Shown: positions 42,802-54,720 of the stretch, one piece after another | How positions within the stretch are numbered: the stretch's first letter is position 1 | Layout of the letters: each line of letters starts with the position of its first letter | Assembly (NCBI GenBank): GCA_950022655.1 | Contig: OX465582.1 | Span: forward strand, 94,130,704-94,194,703 | Length of the DNA: 64,000 bases | Reading direction: 5' to 3' | Source: Alentia gelatinosa | Taxonomy: Eukaryota; Annelida; Polychaeta; Phyllodocida; Polynoidae | The notes under the pieces: generated by a model | What the model saw: only the letters and a program-made list of their open reading frames with translations | Told to the model about the DNA's origin: nothing | The model's database searches: none | Position numbers and translations under genes: made by a program

Positions 42802-43599
42802 AATGTCCTATATACATATCTTTAACAAACATTTTCCTTTCAGGATTATGAGAGACTTTTAAAGTATCATTCTATTATGAGTAATACTCAAGTGTCCTTT
42901 TGTTTCAGAAATCGCAAAGACTTTGCCACAGACAAAGGACTGTCATATATAACGTAGCCTATGGTTTATTCATTATAAACTGTCTAGTTTTATATATATC
43001 TAGTATAGATAAAGAAAAGTCAAATAACCAGTATTGTTCCCAACTTGCCAAAGACTACGTGGAAATAAACTTTTTAGAATTTCTATATATATATTCTATT
43101 GTAAAATAATCATGAAATTGATCTCTATATCAAAAGCAAGCACAGTAACCCCTTTTTTCAAGCTAGATACATGTCTTCTACAACGATTGGAGATCATGAT
43201 ATCCATGGAGTGCAAATCGAGCCCTTGTATAGATACCAAATGTGTGCATTGTCCAGCTGTGTCAAACTTCAAAGATACATGCGTCAATCACCAAATTGGA
43301 GCTGGAAAGCCTACAGTTCGGTTAATCTCAGACTTGGATCCATGATCTGGGTTGGAAACATGGGGTTACTAGCCTTTTCTCTTTATGCCTCATTATTGTT
43401 CTTGAGCTCCAGTTTTCGCCACCAGGGCGGCAGCACAGTAGCTACAGGTACGTTCTTATCATTAACCACTGAAAAGTGCAATAATTTTTATTGACATTCT
43501 TGGCCTATACTTTGAAAAGACAACTAAAAGGTTTCCCGAGTCTTGGTGTAAAAGAAATAATTTTGATAACATTTCACCTGTTCAGAACCATCTGGAAGG

Positions 43600-44250
43600 G
43601 CTGGGGCCATGATTCCAACAGTTTATGTAGGTTCATAGGCCTACTTCGGGAAGACCAACAAATAGTTGATTAACCCTTCGGTGCCGGATGAGGCCGGATA
43701 ATGCCTTTCTAAGACTTACAAAATCATAGTGTATGTGTAATGACTTTGTAAATATTGATCAATAATGATGAAACTTTCACAGAATATTGGTATAACATTA
43801 CACATACGATTTTTGAAATACTCATAAAATAATATTGATGATCATGTGTTTTGCTACGATCAAACAGAGAAATTATCACAATTGGCTTGAAAAGACCCGT
43901 GCCCTGGCGGTATATACTAACACCCTACCGGCCTTACAGACATTGCTTGGTCAGAGGTGCCCGGCGTGAAAGGGTCAAGGCTTGGTGGACTGGGAATATT
44001 TTCAAAACTTTGAGTTTTCATCGGTGTTCCCATTAAAATGGGTAATTTCTAAAGTGTGCTGTCAGCTGACGTCACCCGAACTCTGCCCATCGTTTATGAA
44101 CCCCTAGAATAGCTAGGGCCATAAATTCAACTGCTCCATGATGGTTCACACTTGGGGAACACCAACAAATAGTTTATTGTAAATGCCTGGTGGACTGGCA
44201 CTATTTCTGAAACTTTGAGGTTTCATGGGTGACCCCCTTAAAATTGGTCG
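43600..44250 (+). repeat. duplicated segment (two diverged copies)
   Basis: GACCAACAAATAGTTGATT (about 43651) ... GGTGGACTGG (about 43984) is repeated as AACACCAACAAATAGTTTATT (about 44159) ... GGTGGACTGG (about 44191), with matching flanks. Confidence 0.7.
43674..43974. mobile_element. piggyBac-like MITE (family C)
   Basis: CCCTTCGGTGCCGG ... CCCGGCGTGAAAGGG, flanked by TTAA (43670-43673) and TCAA (43975-43978). It splits a segment whose second, uninterrupted copy lies at 44115-44250. Confidence 0.65.
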
Positions 44251-44269
44251 CTATCAGGTTAAGTAGGGC

Positions 44270-44525
44270 AGGAATGTATGTTGATATGGTGTTTGGTGGG
44301 TAAGGGTGGTTGTAGGGCGAATTGATAAAGCAGGCAGGTTGGTTTGTGGGCAGGGGAGTTGGTGGGCAAGTTGTTGGGTAGGCAAGCTGTTGGTTGGACA
44401 GGTTGGTGTTTGGGTAGGTTAGAGGGAAGTTAGGCTGGTAGGTAGGCAGGTTGTTGGCTGGGCAGGTTGAAGTTTGGGTAGGTTAGAGGGAAGTTAGGAT
44501 GGTAGGTAGGCAGGTTGTTGGATGG
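44270..44525 (+). repeat. G-rich minisatellite, including a ~65-bp unit twice
   Basis: GGTAGGTAGGCAGGTTGTTG recurs near 44440 and 44505 within TTTGGGTAGGTTAGAGGGAAG contexts. Short GTTGG/TAGG motifs repeat throughout. Confidence 0.8.
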
Positions 44526-44711
44526 ATGGACTAATGAGGGACGTACGGGGGGGGGGGGGGGGGCACAGGGGCACGTGACCCTCCCCCCGCCTGAAATTCT
44601 TCCAATGATGATCTATTTCAACTGAAAATTCTGTAAACACTATTTTAAAATTCTTTTATGGATTGCAGTTACAGTTATATATACACGGATGGGCTATTCA
44701 CATATATAAAT

Positions 44712-45620
44712 CTGACGGATGTGCCAATGAAAAACACAACAACATATTTAGCATTATTGAGATTCGTGATAACAGAACAACAAGGAAACCTTCATCTTTA
44801 ATATCACATAGAATAAAACTTAAAAAACCTGCCTCAAAGCATCACCCACCATGAATGAGATAAGTCTAGTACCTTGTTGAAAGTGACTGGTATAAAAGAG
44901 AAGGGATACACAAAACAGAGAGCCTCCATATGATATACATTAACAACTATTCGAAAACTGACAATTTGCTGGAGAATGTGTGGACATGAAATTCTCTCAT
45001 CATCACTAAAATACACATAAGAAAGGCACATTTGAGGGTTGTACGTTATTTACTTGTGATTCCTTATCTATTTTATTAAGATTTTTTTCTAAAGCCATTT
45101 ACTTTATGTAATTCTACTATTTCGACCTAATTATTCACATTAAGTAGGTTATAGTACAGAAAAACTTAATTGAAAATTAAAACAAATGTCAACTACACAG
45201 AATGTATGATTGGGCTCAATATTGATAGGTTTCTTAAGTAATGAAAATAATTTGGTCCAAACCACATTTATTTATTGATTAAAATAGTATTTTTCAACTT
45301 TTTAAAATTTCAAACGCTAATAAGTTGAGTTGCCAAAACATATCAGCTTTGCACCCGGCAGGTTTGAAATAAAAGTATTCTGGAGTTAATAAATCATTAA
45401 GAAAAACATTGTCAGGACGCAAAAGCCTTCGCTTCCAGACTATGGTGTCTCTACCTTCGCTCCTCTACTGGTGTCGCCTTGTTCCTTGGGTTTATGCTCA
45501 AATAACCGCATTCCTTTTACTTGTCACATAAATCCGACGGGCGTGCTAATGAAAAACACAACATCATATAGGGTTTGGCGTTATTGAGATTCGTGATAAC
45601 AGAATAACAAGGGAACCTTC
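44712..45620 (+). repeat. dispersed direct repeat, two ~80-bp copies
   Basis: AATGAAAAACACAACA..ATTGAGATTCGTGATAACAG occurs at 44712-44792 and 45535-45620. The 740 bases between show no gene. Confidence 0.75.
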
Positions 45621-45719
45621 CTCCAACCGCCAAAAATCGACCAAGACAAACCAAGATTGTGCAACGATGGAGAGTACACATGTTGCCAAAGGGATACACA
45701 ATTATGCTACGTTGGAGTG

Positions 45720-46784
45720 TTCACATGTTTAAGAAAGATTTAAGATTCATACCGTCAGTGAATTAAAACCGTATTCCGCTTAGTGATCAATAAGGAGAGT
45801 ATAACTCATATATATAAAAAAAGTCCGGGTTTACAACTATCTGTTAGTTATTATCGAACGTAAACCTACTTTCAATGAACACTTTTTAAATTTTAAGAGG
45901 AGCTCGACAACACTGGTGTAAGCTCAATTATGACCTCAGAATCTGAATCTGATGCTCGTTTGTTCCAAAAAGTGTAGCATCACGCTAGTTTCCATGGTAA
46001 CAGAAGGAAACATATTTTGATAATACAGGTGTTGCCGTTCAGCGCCGCCTAACGGCCCACTGTGTCATTTACACAGCTCCTCGGACAAACACGGCCGAGT
46101 CCGGCCATACGTGTATAGGGAACACAGCAATCACACCTAAAGTGTGAACGGTGGGTGTGATTACAGGAGTGTTGTTTTTTGACAGATTAAATTGTTGGAG
46201 CAAACTTGGATATTGTATCAACAAGTCTGAGCTGTCTAAACTTTATACTTGATAATTATCTTGGTTTTAACTTGGAAAAAGATAAGCATATTATAGCTAG
46301 GCCTGGCAATGTATTAGTGTGTATGCAGTTCTGGTATCCCTGTGTTATCTAAGGTATAGCTTAAGTATCATTTAGGTGATATGTATGTATGATACATCAA
46401 ATTGGAGCTGAAATACCATAGAATACAATGTAATCGCTGTTCTTTCTATGGAAATAATGTGCATGGTTATTATAAACGTATTATGCTTATATACTCAGTG
46501 TATACAATGCTTAAATATACGTTGCCAGGGGTATGTTTGGCTTCAGACATGGCGTAGCTAAGCAGATAACGTGCGAGACCAGCCAGTGGAAAAAGGCCTA
46601 TTACTGACGTATATTATATACTTTGATAAAAACAAGTGAACAAATACAGTTTTTCTATGTATAAAATCTTTGATTCTTTTGTCAAAAGTCTACACTATGA
46701 AAGTATGCCCTTTTCCATTCTATTGGAAGAATTGTTGCCATGGTAACATTCCAATTTTCATGGTAACCCTTATTTTTGTTTTTC
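45720..46784. other. intergenic, nothing recognised
   Basis: No credible ORF. A short patch near 45965-46020 resembles part of the 47254/51978 direct repeat. Confidence 0.45.
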
Positions 46785-47169
46785 TAAAGCCGGGCCCCCA
46801 CCTACCACGATGGTCTACGACATACTCCCCGATGGCTACGATTTGAAATGCCCAAATCGTAACCTATGGGAAGGTCCCAGAATCGTAGACCTATGTCGTG
46901 ATCCAATCTGTGAATTATACTCGACGACCACGATATCTTCCTGATAGGCTACGATACCCTATGACAGGCTATGAAAAATCCAACATGTTGGATTTTACCG
47001 GGACCTCTACGATTGGCGTTTTCAATCGCAGCCTATCACAGCCAATCGCAGAAACCTGTTCCACCTACCACGATTTTGGCTGACCTCACGATAGAATCGG
47101 AATGGTGTCGGGAAGGCAGTCGTAGAGCCTATCGGGACCAGAATCGTGGTAGGTGGGGGCCCGGCTTTA
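46785..47169. mobile_element. 385-bp MITE with perfect 27-bp inverted ends
   Basis: Ends at 46785-46811 and 47143-47169 are exact inverted copies (TAAAGCCGGGCCCCC...). Interior is rich in ACGAT words and has a palindrome AATCCAACATGTTGGATT (46977-46994). No ORF of note. Confidence 0.92.
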
Positions 47170-47253
47170 TGGTACTTGATGTTTAAGAAAAAGAGTGATT
47201 TTATGAGCAACACATAAAAATTGATAGATATAGCAAGAGTATACAGCAATAAT

Positions 47254-47500
47254 GGGGAACACCATTTTTTGAGGAATATGGTTCTGCCACTCCCTTGGCC
47301 AAAAGAAGTAACATCCCATCAGTTTCCATGACAACATAAATGCAAAATGATTTACTCAGAAACCACTATTTTCCTATACATAAGAAGAGTAGGCTAAGTG
47401 TAAAAAAACCAAAAAACATCTGGTCACAAGCTTTCATTTCCATTTTTTGATGTATACATTTGGAACATAATGGAGACTTGTTATTTGCATTCCCTCAGAA
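47254..47500 (+). repeat. left copy of a ~220-bp direct repeat flanking the minisatellite block
   Basis: Shares ATGACAACATAAATGCA, ATGATTTACTCA, CCACTATTTTCCTATACAT and TGATGTATACATTTGG with 51978-52200. Confidence 0.8.
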
Positions 47501-47629
47501 TTTAATTGCATTTGCAACCAATGCAGCACAAAACATCCACTGCAGTAAAAAACTCTGTATGTCTGTGAATCAAACTGCCATAACTTCATAGTCACTGAAA
47601 TAGAAATATGGATTAAGGACAGTATGGTT

Positions 47630-48520
47630 GAGGGGCAGCTGGTTGAAGGCTGGTGTTTGTGAGGGGTAGTATAGTTTAAGGGCAGTATGGTGGAGGGGCA
47701 GAATGATTTTGGGGCAGAATGGTTAGGGGGCAATATAATTATAGGGTGAAACATTCCCCCCACGGTATATAATAATATATCACATTGCACCGCCTCATAC
47801 TCTACCACATTGCACCACCTCACAGTACACCACTCACCATCATCTCATTACACCCCCTTACACTACATATTACACCACCTCACATTACACCACACTAATC
47901 TCATACTATGACACACTGCACTACCTCATTTTACACCATACTACACCATCTGACACTGGCCATACTACACCACACTACAATATCTCATATTATACTGCAC
48001 TACACCACACTACACCATCTCACGCTATGCAATACTACACCACCTCATAATACACTCCACATCACCATCCAATTACATCACACTAAATCTTACACCATCA
48101 CATTACACCACACTACATCATGTCTCACCACACCACATTCCACCATGTCACATTACACCACATTTCACCACCTCGCATTACACTACACTACAATAAATAT
48201 AAGACTAATCATGTCACACTACACTACACTAGTCACACTACACCACACTATACCATGTCATACTATACCACACTGCATCACCTAACACTTTTCCATACAC
48301 CACATACTATTACACCACCTCACATTACTGAACTCTCAACTGAAATACTCACTCACTGGGTATATGGTAGGTAACCTCACATTGCACCATGTCATACTAC
48401 ACCACACTACAAATCTCATAATACACCACACCACCTCATAATATGCTACACTGCACCACCTCCTATTACACCACACTACACCATGTCACACTATACCATA
48501 GTACTATACACCTGTGCTTT
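47630..48520. repeat. minisatellite: GGGGCAGTATGGTGGA-type units then (ACTACACCA)n-type repeat
   Basis: 47630-47760 holds diverged copies of the 16-bp unit found at 50480-51420. 47775-48510 is a diverged CACTACACCATGTCACACTA array. ORFs here are repeat artefacts. Confidence 0.85.
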
Positions 48521-48721
48521 GAAATACTCCAAATACCAACCTCTGCTGTCCAAGTGGTAGTGCCGGTATGGCGCCATACCACCATACTTTGAAAACTCAA
48601 TCTCGTAAAATACATTAATAAATCATGAATAATCAATATCCGAAAAAAAAAGAGTTTGATTTTTATTTACGAAATTGCGGCTATGAATATTGCGGTACAC
48701 ATGCATAGCAGAAATTGACTT

Positions 48722-49080
48722 CCGCCCGCCGTGTGGCCCAAAAAATTATCGTACGTAATAACGGACTTTCGTATACGAACGTGCGTTAGGGTCGCACAAA
48801 TCCCATCGTACGCTTAAGAGAAAAGCCCTACGTACGTTAATAGGGGTACGTACGATAAACCCGTTGCACAAATCCATTAACGCACGTAGACCTCACGTAG
48901 TGGGCAATTTTTTTTATCGCACGTAGGGGTGTTGCAAAAAACCAGTACGTACGATATTCGATTAACGCACGTGGTTCTGCGTGAGTTAGCGTTGCACGAA
49001 TGGCCCACTACGTACGATAAACGTACCTCTGCTACGACAACCCATGTAGGTCTCGTAGGGTTTACAAATTGACTAAGTTA
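48722..49080. repeat. CpG-rich block of repeated TACGTACGATAA / TTAACGCACGTA words
   Basis: At least ten ACGTAC or CGCACGTA motifs in both orientations, bounded by GTGGCCCA (about 48731) and TGGCCCACTACGTACG (about 49000). Looks like a palindromic non-coding element inserted between two minisatellites. Confidence 0.65.
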
Positions 49081-49100
49081 TCGCGTTATCGTTACCACTG

Positions 49101-49570
49101 TGCGGCCCATCCGCCACCTATGCTGTCCCTCCACCATTCTGTCCCTCAACAATACTGTCCCTCCACCATACTGCCCCTCCACCATACTGTCCCTCAACCA
49201 TAGTGGCCCTCCACTATACTTACCCTCCACCATACTGTCCCTCCACCATACTGTCTCTCCACCATACTAACCCTCTACCAAACAACCCCTCCACCATACT
49301 GCCCCTCCACCAAGCTCCCCCTCCACCATGCTGCCCTTCCATCATACGGCCCCTCCACCATACTGCCCCTCTATCATACTGCCCCTCCACTATGCTGCCC
49401 TTCCACCATCGGTTCATCTGATCGCTGATTTTACTGCGTATTTTATCCATACGGAGACAGTAAGCCTGTTTCTCTATACTACCCCTTTCCCATACTGCCC
49501 CTCTACTACACCGCCCCTCCACTATACTGCCCCTTCGCCATACTGCCCCTCTACCATACTGCCCCTCCAC
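49101..49570. repeat. 16-bp minisatellite, CTCCACCATACTGCCC orientation
   Basis: About 29 diverged units. It is the left outer arm of the large palindrome; the 16-bp period without stop codons creates long spurious ORFs. Confidence 0.93.
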
Positions 49571-50118
49571 TATACTACCCTACATCCTACATCCCTACAT
49601 CCTACATCCCTACATCCTACATCCCTACATCCTACATCCCCACATCTCCACATCCCTACAGCCTACATCCCCACATCTCCACCTCCATTTATCCTACATT
49701 CCTACATCCTACTTTCCAACATCCATACATCTCCACATCCTCACATCCTTATATCCTACATCCCCACATCTCCACCTCCATATATCCTACATCCCTACAT
49801 CCTACATCTCCACATCCATATATCCATACATCCCCACATCCTACTTCCCCACATCCCTACATCCCTACATCGTTACATCCCTATATCCCCACATCTCGAC
49901 CTCCATATATCCATACATCCCCACATCCTACTTCCCCACATCCCTACATCATTACATCCCTACATCCTACTTCCCACATCCTACATCCCCACATCCCTAC
50001 ATCCTATATCCCCTCATTTCCACATCTATACATCCTACATCCCCACATCTCCACATGGATACATCCTACATCCCTACATCCTACATCTCCACATGCATAT
50101 ATTCATACATCCCCACAT
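49571..50118. repeat. 15-bp-type minisatellite, CATCCCTACATCCTA orientation
   Basis: Left inner arm, with variants CATCTCCACATCC and CATATATCC. Confidence 0.93.
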
Positions 50119-50134
50119 AATGTGGGGATGTATG
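50104..50134. repeat. perfect palindrome centre, 15-bp arms, 1-base spacer
   Basis: CATACATCCCCACAT (50104-50118), A (50119), ATGTGGGGATGTATG (50120-50134). Confidence 0.97.
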
Positions 50135-50480
50135 GATGTGGAGATGTGGGGATGTAGGATGTATAGATGTGGAGATGTGGGAAGTAGGATGTGGGGATGT
50201 ATGGATGTAATGATGTTGGGATGTAGTGATTTAGGGATGTGCAGATGTAGGGATGTGGGAAAGTAGGATGTAAGGATGTAGGGATGTAGGATGTGCAGAT
50301 GTAGGATGTGGGGATGTAGGATGTAGGGATGTAGGATGTAGGGATGTAGGATGTGGGGATGTAGGATGTAGGGATGTGGGAAAGTAGGATGTAGGGATGT
50401 AGGATAAATGGATGTGGAGATGTGAGAATGTAGGACGTAGGGATGTAGGATGTATGGATGTGGAGATGTAGGATGTAGGG
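50120..50480. repeat. inner minisatellite, GGATGTAGGGATGTAG orientation
   Basis: Right inner arm; the reverse-complement array of 49571-50118, shorter by about 190 bases. Confidence 0.93.
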
Positions 50481-51420
50481 TAGTATAGTGGAGGGGCAGT
50501 ATGGTAGAGGGGCAGTGTGGTGAAGGAGCAGTATAGTGGAGGGGCAGTGTAGTACTTAGAGGGGCAATATGGGAAAGGGGCAGTATTGTGTAGGGGCAGT
50601 GTGGGAGAGGGGCAGTATGGCGAAGGGGCAGTATAGTGGAGGGGCAGTGTAGTAGAGGGGCAGTATGGGAAAGGGGCAGTATGGTGGAGGGACAGTATGA
50701 TAGAGGGGCAGTATCGTGGAGAGACAGTATGGTGGAGGGGCAGTATGATAGAGGGGCAGCATGGTAGAGGGGCAGCATGGTGGAGGGGCAGCTTGGTGGA
50801 GGGGCAGTATGGTGGGGGGGCAACATGGTGGAGGGGCAGTATGGTGGAGGGGCAATATAGTAGAGGGGCAGTATGGCGGAGGGGCAGTATGGTGGAGGGG
50901 CAGTATAGTAAAGGGGCAGTATGGGAGAGGGGCAGTATGGTGGAGGGGCACTATGATAGAGGAGCAGTATTGTGGAGGGGCAGTGTAGTAGAAGGGCAGT
51001 ATGGTGGAGAGGCAGTATGGTGGAGGGACAGTATGGTGGAGGGGCAGTATGGTGGAGAGGCAGTATGGTTGAGGGACAGTATGGTGGAGGGGCAGTGTAG
51101 TAGAGGGGCAGTATTGGAGAGGGGCAGTATGGTGGAGGGACAGTATGGTGGAGGGGCAGTATGGTGGAGGGGCAGTGCAGTAGAGGGGCAGTATGGGAGA
51201 GGGGCAGTATGGTGGAGGGGCAGTGTAGTAGAGGGGCAGTGTAGTAGAGGGGCAGTGTAGTAGAGGGGCAGTATGGGAGAGGGGCAGTATGGTGGAGGGG
51301 CAGTGTAGTAGAGGGGCAGTATGGTGGAGAGGCAGTGTGGGAAAGGGGCAGTATGGTGGAGGGGCAGTATGGTTGAAGGAAAGTATGGTAGAGGGGCAGT
51401 ATGGTTGAGGGAATGTACAC
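50481..51420. repeat. 16-bp minisatellite, GGGGCAGTATGGTGGA orientation
   Basis: About 58 units; the right outer arm of the palindrome, twice the length of the left. All six frames are largely open, giving ORFs of 448, 288 and 187 codons that are not genes. Confidence 0.95.
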
Positions 51421-51977
51421 ACTACACTATATCACTCTACATCACACTATACCATGCACCACATGACATGACTCTACTTCACTGAACTGTACTGTCAACT
51501 GAAATACTGGTAGTTTATACGATTTTCAGGCAATGACATTTATAAAACAAATAATACTTTTACTCAATAGAATATTAGGCATATGATGGCACCATACTTT
51601 ATATTATAATTCCCTTCAAAACATGTGGAAAACGTATTAGTTGCCAGCTGCTTGCATTCAAATACACGAGTTTGTAGTGTGTTGTTATGGTTCACACCCC
51701 TCTCAGTGTTCTGCTCAGGCCTCAGATCTGTGTCTGGCGTGTGTGGTGTGTGGTGAGTCACTGATGGTATTCAGGTCATCCAACTCTCCAAGCTGATATC
51801 CTTACTAACGTTACCCTCTGAAAGTAGGTTAAATGTCCTAAGCCAGGAGAGTGATAAACTCTCGGGGATTTAGCAGATAGTGGGTAACCAGTTTCTAGCT
51901 CCTTTAATATAAGTATTTCTTGTGGTACTTTGATAGTCTACTGTATGAAACGTGCCATATCCATCAATTATTACATG

Positions 51978-52200
51978 GGGAATTCGATTCTGCCACTCTT
52001 TTTGCCAAAAGAATGTAGCATCCCATCTGTTCCCATGACAACATAAATGCAGAATGATTTACTCACAAACCACTATTTTCCTATACATATGAATAGTAAC
52101 TGTAAGAAAAACAATAAATCATCTGCTCACAGGGTCTAATTTTCATCCTTTGATGTATACATTTGGGATATAACTACATTCCCTATGAATTTGATTGCCA
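51978..52200 (+). repeat. right copy of the direct repeat flanking the minisatellite block
   Basis: Collinear with 47254-47500; see that entry for shared words. Confidence 0.8.
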
Positions 52201-53190
52201 TGGCAATGATAATGAGTGAGGTACTGTGACACCTGGCTGTTGAGCTGTTGAGCTGGGGCCCATCTTACTGAAGGCGGCAATGAGGTTTTGGAGGCACGGT
52301 GATGGGCTGGTGGTGGTCAGCGGGGCCAGCCATGAGGAACTAATTTGACTTTATTCGCCCTCCAGAGGTTACTAAACTCCCCATTATCGCCCAGAGTAAA
52401 TACAAGTTCTGCTCGCGACTGACTGGGCACACCACAACAATATGAACCATAGTTTTCCCATTTATATTTGAAGAATCTGAAAATAATTTCGGATTTATAC
52501 GTAGAAATAGCTGAAATTTCCATTTCTGACATCGGATTTCCTATTTGAAGATTCATGAAAACCGTTAAACTGCATTAATTCTGGGTTACGGGTCAAGGAT
52601 CTATCACCATACAATGTGGGGAACCAGCGAACACCGGGACCTGTAAACAGACTGAATTCTGGGATACCTCAATAGGGTATATGAGCTGTTCCACTGAGCA
52701 GATTATCGGCGCCAAGATGAGATTTGGGCCAGCTTTTTTCACCAACGACCAACAGGCGCCCACAAGGTTCCCGACTGGGGCTGTCGCCAGTTTGGTGGAA
52801 TACCCGCTTAAGACTGCTGGTGATCATGCCTGCAAGGGATTTTCTGTTATAGCAGTGCAAAGTTTTTCAGATGCTGTCCTAGTAATGCTAGCAGCAAAAT
52901 GCCAGGGCCATTGCTATGGAAACTATTACAAGCTACTGCAAGCCTTTGTTGATGCTATTTATGTCCTGAGTAGTCAGTAATATTACCATACAAGTAAACA
53001 TTGTGAAGAGATAAACACTAATGAAACCAATGTTGCCTTCGGAAGATGTAAGGCCAATGACAATTGCCAAGATGAATGTGTATTTTGGTGAAGTTCATTG
53101 AACAAATCTCCCAGAGAGAGGACAATTATTTTTTTATTTGGTACAACAAAATTCAAGAGTACTGGTGGTCTTACATTTTGCTGGTAGTGT
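52201..53190. other. intergenic, nothing firmly recognised
   Basis: Holds a 99-codon open stretch at 52681-52980 (+) with no domain I recognise and a competing antisense frame. Not called as a gene. Confidence 0.4.
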
Positions 53191-53194
53191 TTAA

Positions 53195-54073
53195 AGGCAT
53201 ATCCTACAATTCACAGTGGCGCCACCTGGTGATTTTAAAATAATGTCAATTATTAGTCGAAACTGGTTTCTTCGGATTCATTCTAATTCTCCATAAGTAG
53301 ATTTAACTTTTTTTTTTTTTTTTTTTTTTAGAAAGCAGCTTTTATTTCTAGAAAAATTATCAATAAGCTCAAGTGGGATACGTCTAGATACCCTCATGAA
53401 AACTGTCGAGATTGTTTCACATGTGTTTCGAAAAGTAACGTCTTTGAGAACTTGAATAGTCATCTTGTTGTCATTGACAGCTGCTTGGACTTTTTGGGGG
53501 GACTAATAAGTCCCTTCTGGTATAGGTATTATAAGAAGAAAAGAGGTGCACCCTCCTCCTTTTTCATAGGGTCCATTCTTAATAGTCTATGTGTACGACC
53601 TACATAGGCCTATAAAGTTTCAGTTGTTATGATATAAAAATTTAACCAGTTTGGAGTAGATTTAACATTTTATCCAGTTTATCCCATCATAATGGTTAAA
53701 ATGGGCTAATTAACATTTGCTAGATTTACATAAGAAATATACTGAAAAATATGATTTTCTTCAATTCTTTCAAAAACAAGGACGGTGACCTATGGTTTTT
53801 AAAGACTGAATAAGTAGTACTATATATGTACTAAATTCTGTGAAAGTTTGACGAAAATGACATGGGTTTTACTATGTGAAAAAATACTTTTTAGAATTTC
53901 TATATATTCTAATATAAAATTATCATGATATCGATCCATAAATCAAAAACTAGCACGGTGACCCCCGATTTGTAAGTTAGATATGTATTCCACAACATTA
54001 AGAGATCATCATATTAAATGTTCAGAAAATTGACATGGGTTTTAATTTTCAAGCTAAATTGTCCGATATGCCT
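53195..54073 (+). mobile_element. family G element, 879 bp, TTAA-flanked
   Basis: TTAA|AGGCATATCCTACAATT ... AATTGTCCGATATGCCT|TTAA (TTAA at 53191-53194 and 54074-54077). No transposase ORF. The termini are not CCC, so Kolobok-type rather than piggyBac is a guess. A 21-base poly-T run lies inside. Confidence 0.85.
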
Positions 54074-54594
54074 TTAATACTGACATCAGTTTTTTCGTAC
54101 ATAGTATGAGGAAAGCCAATATTTACAGATGTTGTGTGAATATAAATAGTTGTAGAAATATTACCATATAGTGTCGAATAAATGATATACCAAAAGACAG
54201 ACAGACTAGACTGATCATTTACTATACTAAGGAGTGACATTTGTCACATTAAGCAATAACTTGGCAAGCAATTGTACGACCTAATTTGTACTGTAGACCT
54301 TTTAGCTTTTATAGCCTACTAGCTTTCCCTGTTCTGTGGGTTAAGTTCAGTTTATGAAATATGGCCGACATGAGTTAGATATGGTGAAATGTTGTGAAAT
54401 GAGTTGTACAAAAGCGCTCCAAAAAGTGACACAAAAGAACAAAACAGGAGTTCTGCCATCAAAAAGGATTTATTATACATCTCTGAAGGTAAGGGTACAT
54501 GAACATGCACTGATATTGATGGGATTATTTAGGGTGCTTTTCTGTATTATGGGGAAAAACGCATGTGCTCTCTGACTGTCAAAGTTGGCAATCA

Positions 54595-54720
54595 AAGTTG
54601 TGGTGCCTTGAGGCATCATTTACAGTATTTACGATGTTATTATTTATCAAGAAACAATGGATCAATAAACATGAAACAGAAAATATACTTATGATATAAC
54701 TATGATCAAACAATCAAATC
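54595..54720. mobile_element. piggyBac-like family C fragment
   Basis: GTGCCTTGAGGCATCAT then sequence resembling positions 110-200. One hairpin unit only. Confidence 0.45.

Larger units (their letters stand above)
38531..42950 (+). mobile_element. degraded Ty3/gypsy (Metaviridae-type) LTR retrotransposon
   Basis: Order is gag-like, zinc knuckle, protease, reverse transcriptase, RNase H, integrase, all + strand, as in Ty3/gypsy. It is non-functional: one in-frame stop after the capsid part, frame breaks near 40270, 41660 and 41780, and an altered RT active site. I found no 3' LTR matching the candidate 5' LTR. tRNA-Leu-type priming and short LTRs recall the Mag/C-clade (inference). Confidence 0.88.
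37071..43198 (+). mobile_element. family G element broken by nested insertions
   Basis: TTAA|AGGCATATTC at 37071 starts a copy of the repeat seen whole at 53195-54073. It is collinear at 37075-37325, resumes at 38446-38530, and resumes again from about 43052 to 43198. The gaps are filled by a family H nest and the Ty3/gypsy element. Confidence 0.7.

Noticed and set aside
42938..43051. 3' LTR of the Ty3 element
   Set aside because: Only an 11-base match to the candidate 5' LTR start; the rest does not align, so I did not annotate it.
50074..51420. 448-, 288- and 187-codon ORFs, and a 312-codon ORF at 49328-50266
   Set aside because: They translate short tandem repeats with periods of 15-16 bases that lack stop codons on both strands; protein repeats simply mirror the DNA period.
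52681..52980. 99-codon + strand ORF
   Set aside because: No recognised family, no splice context, and a competing antisense ORF. Transcript evidence could change this.
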